Assembly (NCBI GenBank): GCA_017620115.1
Contig: JAFZRB010000291.1
Span: forward strand, 1-5,039
DNA: 5,039 nt
Source of the DNA: Clostridia bacterium
Lineage (GTDB): Bacteria; Bacillota; Clostridia; Christensenellales; Aristaeellaceae
Direction: 5' to 3'
In this document: piece by piece, positions 1 through 3,770 of the stretch
Layout: each line of letters begins with the position of its first letter
Position numbering within the stretch: the stretch's first letter is position 1
The notes under the pieces: generated by a model
Told to the model about the DNA's origin: nothing
Database searches by the model: none
What the model saw: the letters and a program-made list of their open reading frames with translations, nothing else
Position numbers and translations under genes: made by a program

Positions 1-110
1 ATCCCTTCAAGGACACCAGCGGCCCGTCCATCAACATTCTCATCAAGCTCATGACCATCGTGTCCCTCGTCTTCGCGCCCGTCTTCATGCAGATCGGCGG
101 CCTGCTGTAA
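1..110 (+). CDS. hppA: Membrane-bound ion-translocating pyrophosphatase, C-terminal end (partial)
   Basis: This is the 3' end of a gene that begins before the window. Reading from base 3 gives 35 complete codons and a TAA at 108-110, starting PFKDTSGPSINILIKL and ending in a hydrophobic tail. Bases 1-2 (AT) fit the end of a GAT codon, giving the DPFKDTSGPS block that is highly conserved near the C-terminus of membrane pyrophosphatases; its Asp and Lys residues belong to the cytoplasmic pyrophosphate/Mg site. The last residues form the final membrane helix. Family members are integral membrane proteins of about 650-800 residues that couple pyrophosphate hydrolysis to H+ and/or Na+ pumping. The residues that separate Na+ from H+ pumps and K+-dependent from K+-independent types lie upstream and cannot be read here, so ion specificity is open. 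The gene is followed 33 bases later by a strong terminator, so it probably ends its transcript. Confidence 0.9.
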   Translation, partial: PFKDTSGPSINILIKLMTIVSLVFAPVFMQIGGLL

Positions 111-143
111 TCCTCAAATCGAACCCGCTTCTCTGCAATACTT

Positions 144-186
144 AAAGAATCGCGTCCCGGCTCAAAAACCGGGACGCGATTCTTTT
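144..186 (+). terminator. Intrinsic terminator after hppA
   Basis: A perfect 17-bp inverted repeat (arms 144-160 and 169-185) surrounds an 8-base loop CTCAAAAA. The stem base is AAAGAA on the left and TTCTTTT on the right, giving the U-rich 3' side of a rho-independent terminator. It lies 33 bases after the hppA stop and upstream of the MATE promoter, so it should insulate the two genes. The A-rich left flank also allows some function on the opposite strand, but no minus-strand gene needs it. Confidence 0.93.
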
Positions 187-214
187 CCCCCTGCGGCCTT
201 TTTCGCGCGCCCGC

Positions 215-260
215 ACAGCCTCCCTGCGTATTTTTGTACAGCCTCCCGGCGTATTTTCCA
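215..260. repeat. Two-copy 23-bp direct tandem repeat upstream of the MATE promoter
   Basis: Bases 215-237 and 238-260 are two adjoining copies of a 23-bp unit beginning ACAGCCTCCC and continuing with GCGTATTTT. The first 20 bases differ at one position (T or G at position 11); overall 19 of 23 positions match. The second copy ends one base before the -35 hexamer of the MATE promoter (262-267). Seen directly: a repeat abutting the promoter. Inference: it may be a binding site for a regulator or simply a duplication. No function is assigned. Confidence 0.85.
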
Positions 261-261
261 G

Positions 262-290
262 TTGACACAGGCCCGCATCGGGCATAAAAT
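262..290 (+). promoter_or_regulatory. Sigma-A-type promoter for the MATE transporter gene
   Basis: A perfect -35 hexamer TTGACA (262-267) is followed by a 17-base spacer and TAAAAT (285-290), one mismatch from the -10 consensus. Transcription would start near 297, leaving a 5' leader of about 30 bases before the ATG at 327. The surrounding bases from 281 to 320 are AT-rich compared with the genes. This is the only strong promoter-like sequence seen in the 111-326 spacer. Confidence 0.85.
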
Positions 291-326
291 ATTCTTTAGT
301 TTAAAATTGAGAGAAGAAGTGATCGA

Positions 327-1742
327 ATGACGCAGCAACGCACAAGGAGGCTCGGCAGCTTTTTCATCACCGACAAGGCCTTTTACAAGCAGGTCCTGTT
401 GATCTTCGTCCCCGTCCTGCTCCAGAGCCTCATCAACTCCGGCGTCAACCTGATGGACAACATCATGGTGGGCACCCTCGGCGAGGCGTCCATCTCCGCG
501 GTCAGCCTCGCAAACCAGTTCTACGGCCTCTATAACATCATCGTCATGGGCTTTGCCGCCTCCGGCATGGTCCTCTCCAGCCAGTACTTCGGCGCCGGCG
601 ACCTGCGCGCGGTGCGCCGCTGCTTCGACTTCGTGCTGCAGATGGTCATCGTGGCGGGCTTCCTGTTCGGCGTCGTCACCTTCCTGTTCCCCGCGCCGAT
701 CATGCGCCTGTACACCACGGATCAGGACGTCATCCTCCACGGCGTCGGCTATCTGAAAATCACCGCGTTCGTCTACGTCGTGCACGGCATCGCCATGGCG
801 CTGCAGCACCTCATCCGCTCGGTCGGCGACGCAAAGCTCGGCCTGTACGTCTCCATCGCCTCGTTCGTCGTGAACATCGGCGCGAACTGGGTGTTCATCT
901 TCGGTAAACTCGGCGCGCCCGCCATGGGCGCCGCCGGCGCCGCGCTCGGCACCCTGATCGCCCGCGTCGTGGAGTTCGTGTTCGCCATCATCTACATCCA
1001 CAAGCACGAAAAGTCGGTCAACTACCGGCCTGTGGGGCTCCTCAGGCTGCCCTCCAAGGCGCTGTTCAAGGAGTTCATACGCCTCGGCCTGCCCATCATC
1101 ATCTCCGACACGCTGCTGGCGCTGGCCTTCAACGTCAACGCCATCATCCTCGGCCACATGGGCAAGGAGGTCACCGCGGCCTACGCGATCGTCATGAACA
1201 TCGACCGCATCGCCACGCTCGCCATCTTCGGCCTGTCCAGCTGCGCCAGCGTCATTCTCGGCCAGACCGTCGGCCGCGGCGCCTTCGAGGAGGCGAAGCG
1301 GCAGGGCTGGACCTTCCTGGTCATTTCCGTCGTCGTCGGCATCGTGGGCGGCATCATCGTCTGGTTCATCGGCGTGGACGCCGTCGTCTGGCTCAAGTAC
1401 AACATCACGGACGAGACCTTCGGCATCATGCGCAGCATGATGCACGCGAGCGCGTTCATCGTGCTCTTCCAGTCCATCCAGAGCTCGCTGGGCAAGGGCG
1501 TCCTGCGCGGCGCTGGCGACTCCGTGTTCCTGATGTACGCGGACGTGCTGTTCCAGTGGGTCGCGTCCCTGCCGCTCGGCGCGCTCACCGGCCTCGTGCT
1601 GCACTGGGATCCGGCCTACGTCCTGATCGCCCTGAAGATCGACAACTTCATCAAGGCCATCTGGCTGATCTACCGCATGTCCGGCAACAAGTGGATCCAC
1701 CAGGCCAAGAAGATCGAGCACACGGCGGACGAGCCGGACTGA
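327..1742 (+). CDS. MATE family efflux transporter
   Basis: This complete 471-residue gene encodes a multidrug and toxic-compound extrusion family transporter, an inner-membrane antiporter that exports organic cations or other compounds in exchange for Na+ or H+. The length is usual for the family (about 440-480) and the protein is hydrophobic throughout, consistent with 12 membrane helices in two related halves. Family-like blocks are visible: VNLMDNIMVGTLG (residues 40-52) with following SAVSLANQ, the SSQYFGAGD segment (84-92), the first-half RSVGDAK (164-170), MGAAGAALGT (200-209), and the second-half counterpart RGAGDS (394-399). The ATG at 327 is chosen because the purine-rich GAGAAGAAG (311-319) sits at ribosome-site distance and the protein begins with a short basic segment before the first helix. 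The gene has its own promoter and a hairpin after its end, so it is probably monocistronic. The substrate cannot be told from sequence; DinF/NorM-type subgroup assignment needs a phylogeny. Confidence 0.95.
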   Translation: MTQQRTRRLGSFFITDKAFYKQVLLIFVPVLLQSLINSGVNLMDNIMVGTLGEASISAVSLANQFYGLYNIIVMGFAASGMVLSSQYFGAGDLRAVRRCFDFVLQMVIVAGFLFGVVTFLFPAPIMRLYTTDQDVILHGVGYLKITAFVYVVHGIAMALQHLIRSVGDAKLGLYVSIASFVVNIGANWVFIFGKLGAPAMGAAGAALGTLIARVVEFVFAIIYIHKHEKSVNYRPVGLLRLPSKALFKEFIRLGLPIIISDTLLALAFNVNAIILGHMGKEVTAAYAIVMNIDRIATLAIFGLSSCASVILGQTVGRGAFEEAKRQGWTFLVISVVVGIVGGIIVWFIGVDAVVWLKYNITDETFGIMRSMMHASAFIVLFQSIQSSLGKGVLRGAGDSVFLMYADVLFQWVASLPLGALTGLVLHWDPAYVLIALKIDNFIKAIWLIYRMSGNKWIHQAKKIEHTADEPD

Positions 1743-1750
1743 TCCGGCCG

Positions 1751-1790
1751 CGACAACGTTTTACAACATTTAGCAACGTTTCACAACGAA
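1751..1790. repeat. Four-copy 10-bp periodic repeat (CAACGTT-type) after the MATE gene
   Basis: Four consecutive decamers, CGACAACGTT, TTACAACATT, TAGCAACGTT and TCACAACGAA, share a core CAACGTT at an exact 10-bp period. Two contain the palindrome AACGTT (1755-1760 and 1775-1780). The fourth copy runs into the left arm of the following hairpin. The repeat begins eight bases after the MATE stop codon and is AT-rich compared with the gene. The function is unknown. Confidence 0.75.
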
Positions 1791-1827
1791 ACAGGCGCGG
1801 AAGCCTACTCTTCCGCGCCTGTTTCGT
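1786..1827. terminator. Bidirectional terminator hairpin between convergent genes
   Basis: A perfect 18-bp inverted repeat (arms 1786-1803 and 1810-1827) encloses a 6-base loop CCTACT. The stem is GC-rich in its upper part and has a GAAAC/GTTTC base. It lies 43 bases after the MATE stop and 13 bases after the stop of the minus-strand CHR gene, so it can serve both converging transcripts. Neither side has a long T tract outside the stem (TCTGCCTT on the plus side), so termination may lean on the TTT inside the stem. The hairpin is certain; the terminator role is likely. Confidence 0.75.
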
Positions 1828-1840
1828 CTGCCTTCAGGGC

Positions 1841-2440
1841 TCACGCGCCCATATCCAGAGCGATCCCGACCACTGCCGAAAACAGGATGAACACGACCGG
1901 GTGCCACTTTTTCACCTTCGGGACCCAGCGCGTCAGCACGAGCACGACCGCCGCAAGGAGAAGCATGCGCCAGTCCAGCGCCGCCTGCCCGATTTCATAG
2001 ATATTCCCCACGCGCAGCACCGCGAACAGCACGATGCTCACGCCCGCCGCCGCGATCAGGCCCACCGAGGCGGGACGCAGGCCGTAGAGCCCGCCCTTGA
2101 CGAAGCGGTTCTCCTGAAAGCGCCTGAGAAAGGCCGCCACGAGCAGGATGACGATAAAGCTCGGCGTCACCAGCCCGAGCGTCGCGATCAGGCCGCCGAG
2201 GACGCCGCCCGCGACGCCGTGCTGCCCGAAGCCCACCGTGTAGCCCACGTAGGTCGCCATGTTGACGCCGATGGGCCCCGGCGTGCTCTCGGAGACGGCG
2301 ATCATGTCCGCGAGCTTTCCGGCGGTGAACCAGCCCGTGCGCGCGGACATCTCCCGCAGGAAGGGCACGGTGGCCATGCCGCCGCCGACGGCAAACAGCC
2401 CCGTTTTGAAGTATTCCCAGAACAGCCGGAGCCAGATCAT
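1841..2440 (-). CDS. Chromate transporter family protein, short CHR subunit (second gene of pair)
   Basis: This 199-residue integral membrane protein has one CHR domain. Visible family blocks are FKTGLFAVGGG (residues 11-21), ESTPGPIGVNMATYVG (51-66), the glycine-rich helix GVAGGVLGGLIATLG (75-89) followed by TPSF, and GLRPASVGLI (120-129), then hydrophobic helices to the C-terminus. Full-length ChrA proteins carry two such domains fused; short CHR proteins of about 170-200 residues occur as adjacent gene pairs, like Bacillus subtilis ywrB/ywrA (chr3N/chr3C), where both are needed for chromate export. The ATG start (2440-2438) overlaps the stop of the upstream CHR gene in an ATGA, indicating translational coupling; only a weak own ribosome site (GGTGAAGAG) is present. 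The family is firm, but the true substrate in this organism (chromate, sulfate-like or another anion) is unproven. Confidence 0.93.
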   Translation of the reverse strand: MIWLRLFWEYFKTGLFAVGGGMATVPFLREMSARTGWFTAGKLADMIAVSESTPGPIGVNMATYVGYTVGFGQHGVAGGVLGGLIATLGLVTPSFIVILLVAAFLRRFQENRFVKGGLYGLRPASVGLIAAAGVSIVLFAVLRVGNIYEIGQAALDWRMLLLAAVVLVLTRWVPKVKKWHPVVFILFSAVVGIALDMGA

Positions 2441-2982
2441 CTCTTCACCGCCCCCAGACTCTTCAGCAGGATGCCCGCCGCCGCCGCGAGCACCACGAGC
2501 AGGATGGGCGACAGGTCCAGAAACACGCTCAAAAGGAACACCGCGGCGAAGATGACCAGCGTGGGCTTATCCACGACCGCCGCCTTCCAGAGCTTGAGCA
2601 CCGCGTTGAAGAGGAAGACGCACACGCACACGCGGATGCCCGCGAGCGCCCCGCGCACCCAGCGCAGCTCCGCGAAGTTCTCGATGAGCGCCGCGATGAC
2701 CGTGATGATCACAAAGGACGGGAACACGACACCCAGCGTCGCCGCGACGGAGCCGGCAAAGCCCGCCCGCTTGCGCCCGATGAAGGTCGCGGTGTTCACT
2801 GCGATCACGCCCGGCGTGCACTGGCCGATGGCGTAGTAGTCCATCAGCTCGGCCTCCGTGGCCCAGCCCTTGTTCTCGCAGACCTCGCGCTGCAATATGG
2901 GCAGCATGGCGTAGCCCCCGCCAAAGGTCATCACGCCGACCTTGGCGAAGGTGAAAAACAGACTGATCAGCTTTTTCAGCAA
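2437..2982 (-). CDS. Chromate transporter family protein, short CHR subunit (first gene of pair)
   Basis: This 181-residue membrane protein has a single CHR domain and is the partner of the next gene. It shows FAKVGVMTFGGGYAMLPILQ (residues 12-31), GQCTPGVIAVNTATFIG (53-69), the glycine-bearing helix GFAGSVAATLGVVFPSF (74-90) and further hydrophobic helices. The start is a TTG (2982-2980). It is supported by a strong GGAGGG (plus-strand 2995-2990) with a 7-base spacing and by the N-terminus it gives (MLKKLISLFFTFAKVG), which matches the usual short lead into the FGGG motif; the next Met (residue 18) would cut into that motif. It overlaps the second CHR gene by four bases. In characterised short pairs the two proteins have opposite membrane orientation and work together; this is inferred here. 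The leader is unusual: a terminator-like hairpin ends one base before the ribosome site. Confidence 0.93.
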   Translation of the reverse strand: MLKKLISLFFTFAKVGVMTFGGGYAMLPILQREVCENKGWATEAELMDYYAIGQCTPGVIAVNTATFIGRKRAGFAGSVAATLGVVFPSFVIITVIAALIENFAELRWVRGALAGIRVCVCVFLFNAVLKLWKAAVVDKPTLVIFAAVFLLSVFLDLSPILLVVLAAAAGILLKSLGAVKR

Positions 2983-2989
2983 ACCGGAT

Positions 2990-2995
2990 CCCTCC
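2990..2995 (-). promoter_or_regulatory. Ribosome binding site that supports the TTG start of the first CHR gene
   Basis: Reading the minus strand, GGAGGG is followed by seven bases and the TTG codon at 2982-2980. It fixes the non-ATG start. One base upstream of it lies the T tract of the preceding terminator hairpin, so ribosome loading and the hairpin are immediate neighbours on the RNA. Confidence 0.8.
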
Positions 2996-2996
2996 G

Positions 2997-3030
2997 AAAA
3001 AATCGGGCGAGGCCGGCGGCCTCGCCCGAT
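2997..3030 (-). terminator. Strong intrinsic terminator after the zinc-ribbon/Ig-like gene
   Basis: Bases 3002-3030 form a perfect 14-bp inverted repeat (ATCGGGCGAGGCCG and its complement) around a single central base; in RNA about 12-13 pairs with a 3-5 base loop would form. On the minus strand the hairpin is followed by six T (plus-strand A at 2997-3002), the classic rho-independent arrangement. It lies 15 bases after the stop of the 201-aa gene. Because it also lies directly before the CHR ribosome site, it may act as a partial terminator or attenuator for the CHR pair. Confidence 0.9.
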
Positions 3031-3045
3031 CCTGTTTTCGCATAT

Positions 3046-3651
3046 TTACGCCGGAACGATGACCTTGAACTCCTTGGCGATCGCGCCGCACTCGACCACC
3101 AGATAGGCCGTTCCCGGACCGACCGCCGTTACGAGGCCGTTATCGCTCACCGTGATGACGGAGGTGTCCGTCGTGCGCCAGCGCACCACCGCATCGTCGC
3201 TCACGGGGTAGACCGTGGCGGTCAGCTGCAGCGGCGCCCAGGTCGTGCGCAGCGTGAAGTCCGTCAGCTCGCTGCCCGCGAAGGCCACCGTGATGCTCTC
3301 CACCGTCGGGGTGGGCGTCGGCGTCGGGGTGGGCGTCGGCGTGGGCGTCGGACTCGGCGTCGGCTCAAACGAGGGCGAGGGAGACGGAGACGGGGCCGGC
3401 GGATGCAGGCTCATGGACACCAGCGCGATCACGGCGATGATCACCGCCGCGAGCAGGATGATGCCGAAGATCATCTGCCATCTGGCGTTCGGATTCGAGC
3501 CTCTCTGCCGCTGCTCCTGCGCCTGATCCGTGGTCGGCTGCGCGCGGCCGGGCGCGGCTTCCCTGCGCGCGCCGCAGTGCGGACAGCGCCGGCGCAGGCC
3601 GCTGTAACGCCGCTTGCAGCGGCGGCAGGTGATCTGCGGAATAAAACTCAT
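3046..3651 (-). CDS. Zinc-ribbon, single-pass membrane protein with Pro-Thr linker and C-terminal Big_2-like domain
   Basis: No named gene is recognised. The 201-residue protein has a clear layout. Residues 9-26 form a zinc ribbon (C9-x2-C12-x10-C23-x2-C26, CRRC and CPHC) in a strongly basic N-terminus. A polar linker follows, then one membrane helix at about 60-80. Residues 85-116 are a Pro-Ser/Pro-Thr repeat linker. Residues 117-201 look like a bacterial Ig-like group 2 domain (VESITV start, LTATVYP, VVRW, then NGLVTAVGPGTAYLVV). The likely topology places the zinc ribbon in the cytoplasm and the Ig-like domain outside, held off by the linker. The ATG at 3651 is preceded by GGAGGA (3664-3659) with good spacing. 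It has its own promoter and terminator. Role unknown; such proteins are common in gut clostridia, and surface adhesion, cell-wall contact or sensing are guesses. Confidence 0.85.
   Translation of the reverse strand: MSFIPQITCRRCKRRYSGLRRRCPHCGARREAAPGRAQPTTDQAQEQRQRGSNPNARWQMIFGIILLAAVIIAVIALVSMSLHPPAPSPSPSPSFEPTPSPTPTPTPTPTPTPTPTVESITVAFAGSELTDFTLRTTWAPLQLTATVYPVSDDAVVRWRTTDTSVITVSDNGLVTAVGPGTAYLVVECGAIAKEFKVIVPA
3305..3364. repeat. 18-bp/6-bp tandem repeat coding the Pro-Thr linker
   Basis: Bases 3305-3322 and 3323-3340 are identical 18-bp copies (GTCGGGGTGGGCGTCGGC on the plus strand); 3341-3358 is a diverged third copy, followed by another GTCGGC. Each 18-bp unit codes six residues (Pro-Thr three times) of the minus-strand gene, so gain or loss of units keeps the frame. 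The plus strand carries several runs of three or four G (3308-3311, 3313-3315, 3326-3329, 3331-3333). Confidence 0.9.
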
Positions 3652-3658
3652 GGCATAT

Positions 3659-3664
3659 TCCTCC
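3659..3664 (-). promoter_or_regulatory. Ribosome binding site of the zinc-ribbon/Ig-like gene
   Basis: GGAGGA on the minus strand lies seven bases before the ATG at 3651-3649. It decides this start, which also keeps the complete zinc ribbon. Confidence 0.8.
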
Positions 3665-3700
3665 GTTTAGCGGCGCCCGGAGGCGCAACAATACCATTCT

Positions 3701-3744
3701 TTTTGACAGTATAACACAGCTTTGTGTCAAAATCAATAATTGAC
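3701..3744. repeat. Nested inverted repeats over the promoter (possible operator)
   Basis: TTTTGACA (3701-3708) and TGTCAAAA (3725-3732) form an 8-bp inverted repeat with a 16-base spacer that encloses the -10 element. Inside it, ACACA and TGTGT (3714-3727) form a second dyad. A third TTGAC half-site lies at 3740-3744, facing the GTCAA at 3726-3730, and TCAATAATTGA (3733-3743) is itself a short palindrome over the -35. The arrangement suits a dimeric repressor that would block polymerase, but no regulator gene is in the window, and part of the similarity comes from AT-rich promoter composition. Confidence 0.55.
3708..3736 (-). promoter_or_regulatory. Extended -10 promoter for the zinc-ribbon/Ig-like gene
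   Basis: On the minus strand, TTGATT (plus 3736-3731) is followed by exactly 17 bases and TATACT (plus 3713-3708), with TG one base before the -10 (TGTTATACT), an extended -10 typical of Gram-positive promoters. Transcription would start near 3701, giving a leader of about 50 bases that contains a small GCGCC-TCCG-GGCGC hairpin (plus 3673-3686). The 3652-3770 spacer is AT-rich here, unlike its flanks. Confidence 0.8.
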
Positions 3745-3770
3745 GACGTTCCGTCCGCCGGCCGCCAGTT

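Noticed and set aside
162..1721. Long open frame on the minus strand opposite the MATE gene (519 codons)
   Set aside because: Its product is rich in Asp, Glu, His, Arg and Ala with no domain, as expected for the antisense of a GC-rich hydrophobic gene. It also runs through the MATE promoter and ends in the hppA terminator, while the plus-strand frame is a clear MATE protein with promoter and ribosome site.
1556..2836. Plus-strand open frame of 426 codons across the end of MATE and both CHR genes
   Set aside because: It crosses a terminator hairpin, has a low-complexity basic composition, and lies opposite two well-supported CHR genes.
2567..3091. Minus-strand open frame in another phase over the CHR gene and the terminator
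   Set aside because: It spans the terminator hairpin and has Arg/Gly/His-rich shadow composition; the overlapping CHR frame carries all family motifs.
3703..3731. Plus-strand TTGACA at 3703 as a divergent promoter
   Set aside because: At 17-base spacing the -10 position reads GTCAAA, and no plus-strand gene follows.
3365..3736. Minus-strand frame of 123 codons that starts in the promoter region
   Set aside because: It starts upstream of the likely transcription start and overlaps the zinc-ribbon gene in another phase; no ribosome site or recognisable domain.
3745..3770. GC-rich stretch after the glutamine synthetase stop as a terminator
   Set aside because: CCGTCCGCCGGCCGCC has only a short imperfect dyad and no adjacent T tract on the minus strand.
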